Below are positions 34,015 to 42,762 of a stretch of DNA of 64,000 nt, one piece after another. Numbering within the stretch: the first letter of the stretch is position 1; each line of letters begins with the position of its first letter. Origin of the DNA: CAZDDB01 sp963843285 (GTDB lineage: Bacteria > Acidobacteriota > HRBIN11 > JAKEFK01); assembly GCA_963843285.1 (NCBI GenBank), contig CAWJJO010000009.1:1-64000 (forward strand), given 5' to 3'. The translations under genes were made by a program, and so were the position numbers. The notes under the pieces were generated by a model, which saw only the letters and a list, made by a program, of their open reading frames with translations, had not been told where the DNA came from and did no database searches.

Positions 34015-35054
34015 TGGAAACAGCGTGGTTCATCATCGTTGGTTTGATGCTGACACTGTACGTAATCCTGGATGGATTCGATCTGGGCGCAGGCATCCTC
34101 TTTTTCAGAATCGGAAGAACTCAAAAAGAACGCCGACTCATCCTGCGAACGATCGGCCCTGTTTGGGATGGCAACGAAGTGTGGCTGCTGGCGGCGGGCG
34201 GTACACTCTTTTTCAGCTTCCCGGTTCTTTATGCCGCCAGTTTCAGCGGCTTTTACTTGCCATTGATGATGGTGCTCTGGTGCTTGATCCTCCGCGGCCT
34301 CGGAGTGGAGCTGCGAGGGCATGTGAATCATCCCATGTGGCATTCGTTTTGGGACCTTGTTTTTTCTACAGCCAGTATTCTGCTCGCGATCTTCTTTGGC
34401 GCCGCGGCGGGAAACGTGATTCGCGGAGTGCCACTGGATGCGGAACATTTTTTCTTTGAGCCGCTGTGGACAAATTTCCTGCCCGAGGGCCAGACGGGAA
34501 TTTTGGACTGGTACACCGTACTCACAGGAGTTGTAGCTCTGATTGCCCTTGCGGTCCATGGCGCTCACTACATCGCGGTGAAAACGGAAGGAGAATTGCA
34601 GCTCAGAGCGCGACTGATTGCGCGCAGGTATGTTTTGCTTCTGGCGCTGATTACCGCCGTCAGCTTTGCAGCAACACTATCGATTCGTCCAGAACTGATC
34701 GCAAATTACTCAACCGCAATGTGGGGCGCCATCTTTCCCCTTACAGTCGTTATTTCGCTGGGAGCCATGATTTACTTCAATCGAAAACAACGCGATGCGG
34801 CAGCATTCTTCAGTTCCGCATTCTACTTTGCCGGAATGCTGGGCGGCGCCGCGTTTGCGATGTATCCCAACGTTCTTCCGGCAACGACATCTCCCGAGTT
34901 CGGTCTGACCATCTACAACTCCTCGGCTTCTCCCTACGGCATGCGCGTAGGATTTATCTGGTGGACGATCGGCGCGACGCTTGCCGCGATCTACTTCACC
35001 TTTATATACCGGCTCTTCCGCGGCAAGGTCTCCCTGGAAGGTGAAGGCTACTAG
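34011..35054 (+). CDS. cydB: Cytochrome bd-type quinol oxidase subunit II
   Basis: 347 residues with eight to nine membrane helices. The N-terminal signature LDGFDLGAGIL and GPVWDGNEVWLLAAGG are diagnostic of CydB. The ATG at 34011 lies in the ATGA overlap with cydA and has GGAGG upstream; a second ATG follows at once. No cydX-like gene or cydDC exporter is visible downstream. A DinB gene converges and overlaps the stop. Confidence 0.95.
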   Translation: MMETAWFIIVGLMLTLYVILDGFDLGAGILFFRIGRTQKERRLILRTIGPVWDGNEVWLLAAGGTLFFSFPVLYAASFSGFYLPLMMVLWCLILRGLGVELRGHVNHPMWHSFWDLVFSTASILLAIFFGAAAGNVIRGVPLDAEHFFFEPLWTNFLPEGQTGILDWYTVLTGVVALIALAVHGAHYIAVKTEGELQLRARLIARRYVLLLALITAVSFAATLSIRPELIANYSTAMWGAIFPLTVVISLGAMIYFNRKQRDAAAFFSSAFYFAGMLGGAAFAMYPNVLPATTSPEFGLTIYNSSASPYGMRVGFIWWTIGATLAAIYFTFIYRLFRGKVSLEGEGY

Positions 35055-35668
35055 AAATCGGGATCCGGTCGTTCGGTACACGGTTTGCTGCCTGGTCCGG
35101 GAAGACTTTTTTTTCTGCCCCCGGATGACGCTTCGCCTTGCAGCAGACTCTGTTCATCGGGATAAGGGTAGATAGTGGGAGCGAGGTTTTGCATCAAGCC
35201 TCCGGTGTCGGCCGTCGGCCCATATGTGCTGTGCAAACTAAGGCCGAGCATTCGCAGAGTAGCTGCCAGCTGTCCGCGATGATGAGCTGTGTGCAGCAAT
35301 CGACGCGTCAGGATCCACGCACGCGACCGCGTTACGTCGAAAAATCGCGTATTCTCTTCCCACCAGGAATGTTCCTTGCTCTGTAAGATCCGCAAACGTC
35401 TTTTCGAATCTTCAGCATAACGTTGTAGAAACTCCAGCCGTGTCTCGATCTCCGGAAGCGGCGGCGCACCTACATCGATCTGAAGCATCGTGCGAAACCA
35501 AACATCTTCGCTTACACACTGGTGAACCATCTGTTCACGCACGCTTCTTCCACGCCGATCGACTGGATGCGGCCGCGCCGGCAGATCTTCCTCGCGAAAC
35601 AAACTCCAGAGCGACAAAGTTTTCATACGCTCGGTTGCGTAAGTTTCAATGAGAAAAGAGTAGGTCAC
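35051..35668 (-). CDS. DinB-family protein
   Basis: 205 residues, four-helix bundle. The start SFLIETYATERMKTLSLWSLF and the metal-binding histidines in MVHQCVSED and LLHTAHHRGQLAATLRML (HxxxH-type) match DinB/YfiT-like thiol or metal-dependent enzymes. The start is GTG 35668 with GGAAG upstream. It is convergent with cydB and 18 nt downstream of the YHS gene on the same strand, so it may be co-transcribed from the sigma-54 promoter. Confidence 0.8.
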   Translation of the reverse strand: MTYSFLIETYATERMKTLSLWSLFREEDLPARPHPVDRRGRSVREQMVHQCVSEDVWFRTMLQIDVGAPPLPEIETRLEFLQRYAEDSKRRLRILQSKEHSWWEENTRFFDVTRSRAWILTRRLLHTAHHRGQLAATLRMLGLSLHSTYGPTADTGGLMQNLAPTIYPYPDEQSLLQGEASSGGRKKSLPGPGSKPCTERPDPDF

Positions 35669-35686
35669 TTTGGTCTTCCAAAATTC

Positions 35687-36163
35687 TTATTCGGAAAGTT
35701 TCTTCCAGTTGATTGTAGCTTTCTCAACCAGATTGGTGGTGTCTTTGAGCCAGAGCGCTCGCGTATCGAGTTCCGTGTCTCGGTAGAAAAGATACAGCTT
35801 CCCATCTCGAATTTCAAAACTCTGCGGATCCACATCCACCCGTTTCCCCAATGCGCCCACAGCCCACGCGCACCAGCCGCCATACAGCGGCACATATTTC
35901 TGTGGATTCGCATCAAAGAAAGTTTTGTGTTGCTCGGAAACAAAGCGGTAGGTAACACCTTCATAGTCAGACGAAATCTTGATCGATCCTTTCACCGGTT
36001 TTCCGCCGCCTTCCGGAAAATACGCGACGGGATCGTAACCGGAAATGCCGATCGACTCGCCCGAAAGGTTATACCGCTCTTGCAGTGGAAGATTGGATTC
36101 CCCGTAGAGGCCTCCAACTACCAGAGTTAAAGTCAGAAGTAAGAACATTGTTTTCATTTTCAT
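35687..36163 (-). CDS. Secreted YHS-domain protein
   Basis: 158 residues from ATG 36163, preceded by GGAGGAT. A signal peptide (MFLLLTLTLVVGGLYG) is followed by a YHS domain (ISGYDPVAYFPEGGGKPVKG, YRFVSEQHKTFFDANPQKY, PLYGGWCAWAV). The Cys in GGWCAWA and the Tyr/His positions suggest metal binding. Such proteins are found beside metal or redox stress genes. Expression is likely from a sigma-54 promoter at 36184-36199 controlled by the divergent activator. The DinB gene follows 18 nt later. Confidence 0.87.
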   Translation of the reverse strand: MKMKTMFLLLTLTLVVGGLYGESNLPLQERYNLSGESIGISGYDPVAYFPEGGGKPVKGSIKISSDYEGVTYRFVSEQHKTFFDANPQKYVPLYGGWCAWAVGALGKRVDVDPQSFEIRDGKLYLFYRDTELDTRALWLKDTTNLVEKATINWKKLSE

Positions 36164-36183
36164 ATCCTCCTGCCTCTTTTCAT

Positions 36184-36199
36184 TGCAGAAGCCGTGCCA
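36184..36199 (-). promoter_or_regulatory. Sigma-54 (-24/-12) promoter of the YHS gene
   Basis: The minus strand reads TGGCACGGCTTCTGCA, with GG and GC exactly 10 bp apart as required (consensus TGGCAC-N5-TTGC). Transcription would begin near 36173, about 10 nt before the ATG at 36163 and just upstream of its GGAGG. A sigma-54 activator gene is divergent next to it. Confidence 0.72.
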
Positions 36200-36200
36200 A

Positions 36201-36278
36201 ATCACAAATCATTTGTTTGCAATAGATTAGAAATATTTGATAATCACAAAAATTTGTGATTCACAAAAATTTGTGATA
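36201..36278. promoter_or_regulatory. Three palindromic boxes in the divergent YHS/activator region
   Basis: ATCACAAA-AA-TTTGTGAT (36243-36260), TCACAAA-AA-TTTGTGA (36261-36277) and a weaker ATCACAAATCATTTGT (36201-36216). Two perfect boxes in tandem and one weaker box are typical of upstream activator sites. They lie 45-80 bp from the -24 element, and the tandem pair ends 18 bp before the activator ATG. Confidence 0.75.
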
Positions 36279-36295
36279 CATTACGTTGACACTCT

Positions 36296-37882
36296 ATGAA
36301 GCTGGATGCTCTCCAATCGGTGATTCTTGCCGTCGCGCAAGCGCGATCCTCTCAAACCGTTCTTGACTTGATCGTGCGAGGCCTGTCTGAGCTCCCGGGT
36401 GTTGCGTTAGCGCGCATCTGGCTTCTCGCCCCGGGGGACATCTGTTCTACCTGTTTTTTCCAGAAGGAGTGCCCCGATCAGACCGTTTGTTTGCACCTGG
36501 AAGCCAGCGCCGGAAAGCCGATCCAGGGTGATGAAGACTGGTCCCGGCTGGATGGAGATTTTCGGAGGTTTCCGCTTGGCGTCCGCAAGGTTGGCAAGAT
36601 CGGCGCCGGTGAACCCTCAGTACTGTTGCGAAAGATCAGTCAGGAACCGGAATGGATCGCGAGGCCAGATTGGGCCCGACAACAGCGGATTCGAAGTTTT
36701 GCGGGGCATCCACTGATCTTTCGGCAGCAAGTGCTCGGAGTTCTTGCTGTTTTCAGCCGCAATGAATTCAGCGATCAGGAATTTGCATGGCTGAAAACAT
36801 TTGCGGATCATGCAGCCGTAGCGATTGCAAACGCGCGGGCAATTGAAGAGATCGATGTTTTGCGGCAGCAGTTGGAACGGGAAAATACGTATCTCAGGGA
36901 AGAAGTACGGTTAAATTTCGGCACGATTGTTGGCGACAGCGCTGTGCTGCATAAGATGCTGCATCAAATCAAGCTGGTTGCGCCTACGGATGCGAGTGTG
37001 CTGATCACGGGAGAAACGGGAACGGGAAAAGAACTGGTGGCGCGCGCCATTCACGAACAAAGCAGTCGAACATCGCACCCCATTGTTAGAGTCAATTGTG
37101 GATCCATCCCTCGGGAGCTTTTTGAAAGCGAATTTTTCGGCCATGTAAAAGGCGCGTTTACCGGAGCGTTGAGAGACCGGACCGGAAGATTTGAGCTGGC
37201 GGAGGGGGGCACTCTTTTTCTGGATGAAGTCGGGGAGATTCCTCCGGAGCTTCAAAGCAAACTGCTTCGGGTGCTGCAAGAAGGCGAGTATGAGCGGGTT
37301 GGTGAGGGAAAAGTGCGAAAGGCGAACGTGCGCATCATCGCCGCAACCAATCGGGACCTGGAAAAAGAAGTGGACGGCGGAAGATTTCGCCGTGATCTGT
37401 TCTTCCGTTTGAGTGTCTTCCCGATTCTGGTTCCGTCGCTACGTCAGAGAGTGGAAGATATTCCGCTTCTGGCAAATCACTTTCTTGAAGTCGCATGCAA
37501 GCGCTTGAGTCGGCGCATGCCGCGACTGACTCAGCAGCAGTTGCGACAGTTGCAGCAGTACGAATGGCCTGGAAACATTCGAGAATTGCAAAATGTGATT
37601 GAGCGGGCGGTGATTCTGTCGGATTCCGGCAAGTTACGTCTGGAATCCGCCTTTCAACCTTCCGCATTTGAAAGATTGTTGCCTCAGCAATCAAGCTCGA
37701 CCTCGGCGTTTTTGACAGAGGCGCAATTCAACCAGCGAGAGCGTCACAATGTGCTTGCGGCACTGCAAAGGAGCGGTGGAAAGGTTTACGGCCCGTCGGG
37801 CGCTGCCGCTCTGCTCGGCCTCAACGCCACCACTCTCGCCTACCGTATTAAGAAATGGGGAATCAATCCAAAACAAAAATGA
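36296..37882 (+). CDS. Sigma-54-dependent transcriptional activator (GAF-AAA+-Fis)
   Basis: 528 residues. The GAF sensor (1-180) contains four cysteines, C50, C53, C59 and C65 (CSTCFFQKEC, then CLHL), a spacing that suggests metal or Fe-S binding. The AAA+ domain has Walker A GETGTGKE (239-246), the sigma-54 contact GAFTGA (286-291), Walker B LFLDEVGEI and the arginine finger region. The C-terminus is a Fis-type helix-turn-helix (GPSGAAALLGLNATTLAYRIKKWGI). It is divergent from the YHS gene, whose upstream region has a -24/-12 promoter and boxes for the activator. ATG 36296 has no ribosome site. Confidence 0.92.
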   Translation: MKLDALQSVILAVAQARSSQTVLDLIVRGLSELPGVALARIWLLAPGDICSTCFFQKECPDQTVCLHLEASAGKPIQGDEDWSRLDGDFRRFPLGVRKVGKIGAGEPSVLLRKISQEPEWIARPDWARQQRIRSFAGHPLIFRQQVLGVLAVFSRNEFSDQEFAWLKTFADHAAVAIANARAIEEIDVLRQQLERENTYLREEVRLNFGTIVGDSAVLHKMLHQIKLVAPTDASVLITGETGTGKELVARAIHEQSSRTSHPIVRVNCGSIPRELFESEFFGHVKGAFTGALRDRTGRFELAEGGTLFLDEVGEIPPELQSKLLRVLQEGEYERVGEGKVRKANVRIIAATNRDLEKEVDGGRFRRDLFFRLSVFPILVPSLRQRVEDIPLLANHFLEVACKRLSRRMPRLTQQQLRQLQQYEWPGNIRELQNVIERAVILSDSGKLRLESAFQPSAFERLLPQQSSSTSAFLTEAQFNQRERHNVLAALQRSGGKVYGPSGAAALLGLNATTLAYRIKKWGINPKQK

Positions 37883-37976
37883 CGCCGGACCCGTCCCTCG
37901 GTATGATCCATCCCCACAACCACCGGTAGGATTTGACTGCATGCAAACAACTATTTATTATTTTTCCAGGTGAACG

Positions 37977-38585
37977 GTGCATCGTTTTAGTAAGCTGTTT
38001 TCAAATGTGCATGCGGCTGCAATAGTCGTCCTGCTTTCGTTGACGATCCCCGCAGCGGCCCAAACAACCGGCGAGAAACTTTCGAACATCAAGAATTTTG
38101 GCCGCATCAGTGAAACATATTACCGCGGCGCTCAACCCGAGGGTCGCGATTATGCGGATCTGGCGGCACTGGGGATCAAAGCCGTGGTCAACCTGGCGAG
38201 TGACGATGCCGAACCGAATGAAAAGGCAATGGTTGAAAGTGCAGGCATGAACTACTACCAGATCCCGATGACCACGCACGAGCCCCCAACGGCAGCACAA
38301 CTCTTGGAGTTTCTGAAAATCGTTAATGATCCGGCAAGTCTACCGGTCTACGTTCACTGCGTGGGCGGCAAGCATCGCACCGGCGTCATGACGGCCGTCT
38401 TCCGGATGACTCAAGGCTGGACCGCCGATCAAGCATTTCAGGAAATGAAGTTATACAAATTCGGCGCCGACTTCCTTCATTCTGAATTCAAGAGTTTTGT
38501 CTACGATTACTTCAAGCAGTTGAATCACATTCAGCCTGTGCCGGCGGAAGCGGTGATCGCGACGAAAACCGCGGCCAGTGAGTAA
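37977..38585 (+). CDS. Secreted dual-specificity/tyrosine phosphatase-like protein
   Basis: 202 residues. A signal peptide (AAAIVVLLSLTIPAAAQ) leads to a DSP/PTP fold: FGRISETYYRGAQPEGRDY, LGIKAVVNLASDD and the catalytic P-loop VHCVGGKHRTG (Cys-x5-Arg). The general-acid Asp region (ASDDAEPNEK) is plausible. The start is GTG 37977 with AGG upstream. Periplasmic phosphatases of this type may act on phosphoinositol, sugar phosphate or proteins. The neighbouring amidohydrolase gene is convergent. Confidence 0.82.
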   Translation: MHRFSKLFSNVHAAAIVVLLSLTIPAAAQTTGEKLSNIKNFGRISETYYRGAQPEGRDYADLAALGIKAVVNLASDDAEPNEKAMVESAGMNYYQIPMTTHEPPTAAQLLEFLKIVNDPASLPVYVHCVGGKHRTGVMTAVFRMTQGWTADQAFQEMKLYKFGADFLHSEFKSFVYDYFKQLNHIQPVPAEAVIATKTAASE

Positions 38586-38702
38586 AGGCAATCGCTCCCG
38601 GAATCTTCTTCCTGCGCGTGCGCAAGCATGGCGAAGCTTGGGAACCCGACTACCTGCTGAGCGACCGTAATCGTGGCCCCGCTTTAGCGGAAGATGCGAA
38701 GC

Positions 38703-40391
38703 TCATGGATCGCTGCGATAGAGGATCTTCCCTTCGAATATTGTCATCAGCACTTTTGTCTTGTTGATATCGCCTGCTGGAATCTTGAAAAGATCTTGTG
38801 ACAGGACGATCAAGTCTGCAGATTTGCCTGCTTCCAGCGAGCCGGTTTCTTTTTCCCAGAAGTTCGCATAGGCCGAACCCAGCGTGTAGGCGCGCAGAGC
38901 CGAAGGAAGATCCAGCTTTTCCATCGGCAAAAAAGCCGCGCTGCAGGAATCTGCATCCGGATCGCAACGTGTGACTGCCACTTCGATTCCATCGAGCGGA
39001 TTCACCGAGGAAACGGACCAGTCGCTTCCAAATGCAAGCACGCCGTGACGATCGGAAACGCTCCGGATCGGATAGAGCCAGCGCGAACGTTGCGGTCCGA
39101 GTTTGGGAATCGTGAGGTCCTTGATATACGGATCTTCAAACGCCCACAAAGGCTGAAAACTGGCGATTGCCGGAACGCTGTGGAATCGCGGAATATCCGC
39201 CGGATCGATGAGCTCCAGATGCGCGATCACAGGACGCGCATCGCGCGGTCCATTTTCCTTGCGTGCATATGCTAGCGCATCGAGCGCTTCGCGAATGGCG
39301 CCATCGCCAATCGCATGAAAATGAACCTGGAATTTCTCCCGGTCCAGCTTTTTTACAAATTCATTTAATGCGTCCTGCTTCCAGTTGTAGATACCCAGAT
39401 CCTTCTTCTCATCCAGATATGGCTGCAGCAGCGCGGCGGTATTGGCTTCGATGACTCCATCGGCATAAATCTTTACGGTTTCCGATCGATAATGCTTCCC
39501 GTGAAATTCTTCACGCCGCTTCTGGATCTGTTCGATCTGATCGATCGGTAATTTTGGATCCGCATATTGTGCCAGGGACGCTCTCACAGTCAGCGTTCCC
39601 TCTTCATCTGCCGTTCGATACGCTTCCAAACTTTCGGGGCGAGCGTTGGCATCCTGAAATCCGGTGATGCCCAGTTGATTCATTGTTTGAACCGCTTTCT
39701 TCAATCCTGCCAGTCTTTCCTCCGGCGTTGGTTGCGGCGTAAATTTGCGAACCAGGCGGGAAGCCGCTTCGCGAAAAGTGCCGGAAGGTTCTCCTTGCTC
39801 GTTGCGTTCAATCCTTCCGTTCGGTGGATCTAGCGTATCTTTGTTCACCCCCGCAACTTCCAGCGTTTTGGAATTGACCCACGTGGAGTGTCCGTCTGCG
39901 GAATCCAGAAGCACTGGGCGGTCGGGTACGATTTCATCCAGCCATTCTTTTTTGGGATTCGCATTCGGAAATACCGGCAATTGCCATCGATTCCCAAGAA
40001 TCCAGGAAGATTTCGGATGAGATTCCGCATACTGCTTCACCGCAGTTAGAATTTCCTCCTTCGTTTTCATATCGCCCAGATACAATTGTTCCATCTGAAC
40101 GCCCGCCGCAGCAGGATGCACATGGGAATCGATAAAGGAAGGCATGACGAAGCGATTGGACAATTCCTGAACTTCCGTGTTGGGACCGATATACTGCTGA
40201 ACTGCCGCATCTTGGCCAACATATAGAAGGCGACCTTCACGAATGGCGATCGACTCGGCCCACTCCTGTTTCGGACTCATCGTATAGATGCGTCCGTTCC
40301 GCAAAACCAGGTCCGCTTTTTCCGGCGGCTCTCCGGTCAGTATCAGGGGAAGAAGGACAGCCAGCACCGTCAACAGTTTTTTGATGATCAT
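38703..40391 (-). CDS. YtcJ-like amidohydrolase (family 3), secreted
   Basis: 562 residues from ATG 40391 (GGAG 7 nt upstream), with a signal peptide (LLTVLAVLLPLILTG). Metal site and fold motifs: FIDSHVHPAAAG (HxH), GITGFQDANARPE, VKIYADGVIEANTA, VHFHAIGDGAIREALDAL, VIAHLELIDP and LAFGSDWSVSSVNPL (Asp). The C-terminal composite strand is SADLIVLSQDLF. Relatives act on N-substituted formamides or cyclic amides. The substrate is unknown. Upstream in-frame starts at 40412 and 40517 are less likely because they precede the signal peptide. Confidence 0.9.
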   Translation of the reverse strand: MIIKKLLTVLAVLLPLILTGEPPEKADLVLRNGRIYTMSPKQEWAESIAIREGRLLYVGQDAAVQQYIGPNTEVQELSNRFVMPSFIDSHVHPAAAGVQMEQLYLGDMKTKEEILTAVKQYAESHPKSSWILGNRWQLPVFPNANPKKEWLDEIVPDRPVLLDSADGHSTWVNSKTLEVAGVNKDTLDPPNGRIERNEQGEPSGTFREAASRLVRKFTPQPTPEERLAGLKKAVQTMNQLGITGFQDANARPESLEAYRTADEEGTLTVRASLAQYADPKLPIDQIEQIQKRREEFHGKHYRSETVKIYADGVIEANTAALLQPYLDEKKDLGIYNWKQDALNEFVKKLDREKFQVHFHAIGDGAIREALDALAYARKENGPRDARPVIAHLELIDPADIPRFHSVPAIASFQPLWAFEDPYIKDLTIPKLGPQRSRWLYPIRSVSDRHGVLAFGSDWSVSSVNPLDGIEVAVTRCDPDADSCSAAFLPMEKLDLPSALRAYTLGSAYANFWEKETGSLEAGKSADLIVLSQDLFKIPAGDINKTKVLMTIFEGKILYRSDP

Positions 40392-40563
40392 GCGCGCTCC
40401 ATTGAATGTCATCCTGGGCTTTCCATTTGTTTTTTGAGAATCGTTGCCCGGAAATCCATGTCCTCTGTTGTAGCAATTCCGGGCCAGGCGGAACATTCCA
40501 TTTTCAAAGATTCGCAAAGAAGCCAGAACGGTACGGATCGTGGATTAAGTTATTCCCCTGTAA

Positions 40564-40830
40564 CTACCATTCCGCTTCAGGAATGATTTCATTGGAGCCA
40601 TCCGCAAATCTGATACTGATATAATTTTCTCCCGGCCTCAGAACTGATCTCATCGCGGTCGTTCCATCCTGAAAGTAATAACGCACAGATCCGGTTTGAA
40701 TCAGGACCGCGCCATGATCAAACCAGTAATCGAAGTCTCCCTCCAAATCATCCTCTTGAGGCTGAATTCTTCTATTCGGTTCCTGCCTCATTAGATCAAG
40801 GATTTTTCTTGTACGCTCCTGGACTCCCAT
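40564..40830 (-). CDS. Small hypothetical protein, 88 aa
   Basis: From ATG 40830 (AAGG 7 nt upstream) it starts MGVQERTRKILDLMRQEPNR and ends SNEIIPEAEW. Acidic and beta-rich (LIQTGSVRYYFQDG, GENYISIRFADG). No family is recognised. It is orphan, transcribed away from the SRPBCC gene with an intergenic gap of 44 nt. Confidence 0.5.
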   Translation of the reverse strand: MGVQERTRKILDLMRQEPNRRIQPQEDDLEGDFDYWFDHGAVLIQTGSVRYYFQDGTTAMRSVLRPGENYISIRFADGSNEIIPEAEW

Positions 40831-40874
40831 CTTATACCTTTTGGGGATCAATCCATCATATCCCGGTCCTCTCC

Positions 40875-41303
40875 GTGATAACTGTAGTACAAGAATCCAA
40901 ACTGTTTCAAAGAAAATGGTGGCCGCTCAGTCACCACATCGGGAAATCGCCGATGAAGAAAGCAATCATCGAAGGGCGTGCCGGCGGACGCTGCTATACC
41001 GAACAAGTCGACGGCACTGAATGCGACTGGGGAAAGGTGCTGGTTTGGGAACCGCCGCATCGATTCGTGATGGCGTGGCAGATTACCCACCAGTGGGGAT
41101 ATGAACCCGAAATGTCAAAATCGAGCGAAGTGGAAGTCCGCTTCACACCTGAAAGTGACGGCTCCACGCGCGTGGATCTGGAACATCGCCACTTCGAACG
41201 TCATGGCGCAGGCGGCGTAACAATGCGCAACGCCGTAGACGCGCCGAATGGTTGGAGCGGACTTCTGGATCTCTATGTTGCACGAATCCATCAAGACAGA
41301 TGA
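40875..41303 (+). CDS. SRPBCC/AHSA1-domain protein, N-terminus shortened
   Basis: About 142 residues. Characteristic segments WWPLSHHIGKSPMKKAIIEG, VDGTECDWGKVLVWEPPHRFV and RVDLEHRHFERH identify an AHSA1-type ligand-binding fold with a hydrophobic cavity. The usual first strand and helix (about 20 residues before WWPL) are only partly present, and no ribosome site is seen near the possible GTG 40875, so the 5' end is probably damaged. It stands alone. Confidence 0.7.
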   Translation: MITVVQESKLFQRKWWPLSHHIGKSPMKKAIIEGRAGGRCYTEQVDGTECDWGKVLVWEPPHRFVMAWQITHQWGYEPEMSKSSEVEVRFTPESDGSTRVDLEHRHFERHGAGGVTMRNAVDAPNGWSGLLDLYVARIHQDR

Positions 41304-41416
41304 ACATACCAGCGGATGAAGCCATAGCATCATTCATCCGCTAAACCGGAAGCCAACGCGCACAAAAAAGCGTATCATCAACTGTACGAAAATCTGACGT
41401 ATGGATTGGTGATCTG

Positions 41417-42064
41417 ATGAAAGTGCTTTCGATAAATGTAGGACTACCTCGCGAAGTGGTGTGGAAAGGCAAGACAGTCACTACCGGCATCTTTAAAGAA
41501 CCGGTGGAGGGGCGCATCTCGATGCGAAGATTGAATCTGGATGGTGACCGGCAGGCCGACCTCACGGTACATGGCGGAGTTGACAAAGCTGTCTACGCCT
41601 ATCCATCCGAACATTACGCATACTGGAAGGTAGAGTTGCCGGATCAAGAATTTCCGTGGGGAATGTTTGGCGAAAATCTTACAACGGAAGGTCTGCTGGA
41701 GGATGCGGTGAACATCGGCGATCAGTTCCGAATTGGGTCCGCAAAAGTAGTCGTAACACAGCCGCGAATGCCCTGCTACAAGCTGGCAGTCAAATTCGGA
41801 CGAGACGACATGATCAAGCGTTTTCTGCAGAGCGGACGGACCGGATTCTATTTTGCGGTGCTCGAAGAGGGGGTCGTTGAGGCTGGAGACAAGATCGAAT
41901 TGATTGCACGCGACAAAAGCAATGTTACGGTGGCCGATATCAGCCGGTTATACGTGAGTGAGAAAGAGAACACCGGGTTGATGCGGCGCGCGATGGAAGT
42001 CGAAGCGTTGCCGGAGAGTTGGCGAGGCTACTTTCTTCATCAGATGGAAAAATTGGAATCATAA
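41417..42064 (+). CDS. MOSC-domain protein (YiiM-like)
   Basis: 215 residues. MOSC features: SINVGLPREVVWKGKTVTTGIFK, GDRQADLTVHGGVDKAVYAYP, WGMFGENLTTEGLLED and the molybdenum-cofactor cysteine in VTQPRMPCYKLA. The C-terminal 3-alpha extension (VADISRLYVSE) is that of YiiM. Such proteins reduce N-hydroxylated bases with molybdenum cofactor. The gene is preceded by no clear ribosome site and lies alone. Confidence 0.9.
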   Translation: MKVLSINVGLPREVVWKGKTVTTGIFKEPVEGRISMRRLNLDGDRQADLTVHGGVDKAVYAYPSEHYAYWKVELPDQEFPWGMFGENLTTEGLLEDAVNIGDQFRIGSAKVVVTQPRMPCYKLAVKFGRDDMIKRFLQSGRTGFYFAVLEEGVVEAGDKIELIARDKSNVTVADISRLYVSEKENTGLMRRAMEVEALPESWRGYFLHQMEKLES

Positions 42065-42237
42065 AGCATTTCCGGAGTCATAGGCACCATTCTAGCTATT
42101 CGAATTTCAATCCAAGAATGGGACAACTCGCTGAGACAATCAGCCTGTTGATCACAACTTACTTTGAGTAGACCTCCAACAAGCTAACTATTGAAATCAT
42201 TCCAGAATGCCCGTGTGCGCCTGGAATAGGAGGCTGT

Positions 42238-42762
42238 ATGGCGAAATGCAAGCTGGGTTATGTCACCGTTTTGCTTCTGTATTCATTCCTTGGAACAACT
42301 GTTGCTGATACCGCTTCGGTGTTCGAAAGACTGAAGGGACTTGCCGGTAAGTGGCAAGGGACCTTTGAGTGGAGTGGGGATCGATCTGGAAGCGGCAGCG
42401 CAACGGTCGACTACTACCTTACTGGGAATTCTTCTGCAGTTGTAGAAAATCTGGCCTACGAAAAGGCCCCTGTCATGACTAGTGTTTATCATCTGGATGG
42501 AAATTCGCTGCGGATGACACACTATTGCGCGGCGGGAAACCAGCCCAGATTGAAGGCCGCCTCTTTTGACAAAGACGAGAAAACAATCCAGTTTGAGTTC
42601 GTGGATAGTACCAATCTGGCTATTCCTGAAGCGCCTCATGTAAATCAGGTCCAGTTGTCCTTTGAAAACGAGAACGAAATCAACTTGATTTTTACTTTTT
42701 TGAATCACGGAAAGGAAAGTTACGAACGAATTCATCTCCTCAGAGTGAAGGAACAGGATTGA
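42238..42762 (+). CDS. Secreted DUF1579/lipocalin-like protein
   Basis: 174 residues from ATG 42238 with AGGAGG 4 nt upstream. A signal peptide (YVTVLLLYSFLGTTVA) is followed by a beta-barrel-like domain, FERLKGLAGKWQGTFEWSGD, GSATVDYYLTGNSSAVVENL, MTHYCAAGNQPRLKA. This is typical of small acidobacterial proteins that resemble DUF1579 and lipocalins. Function unknown. It converges with sigZ and the 3' ends overlap by 31 nt. Confidence 0.68.
   Translation: MAKCKLGYVTVLLLYSFLGTTVADTASVFERLKGLAGKWQGTFEWSGDRSGSGSATVDYYLTGNSSAVVENLAYEKAPVMTSVYHLDGNSLRMTHYCAAGNQPRLKAASFDKDEKTIQFEFVDSTNLAIPEAPHVNQVQLSFENENEINLIFTFLNHGKESYERIHLLRVKEQD

Noticed and set aside
33430..34568. Minus-strand frames over cydA and cydB
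   Set aside because: Shadow frames of strongly conserved oxidase genes.
38586..38702. Open plus-strand stretch reading APGIFFLRVRKHGEAWEPDY after the phosphatase stop
   Set aside because: It has no start codon or ribosome site and no recognised family. It may be a gene remnant but cannot be supported.
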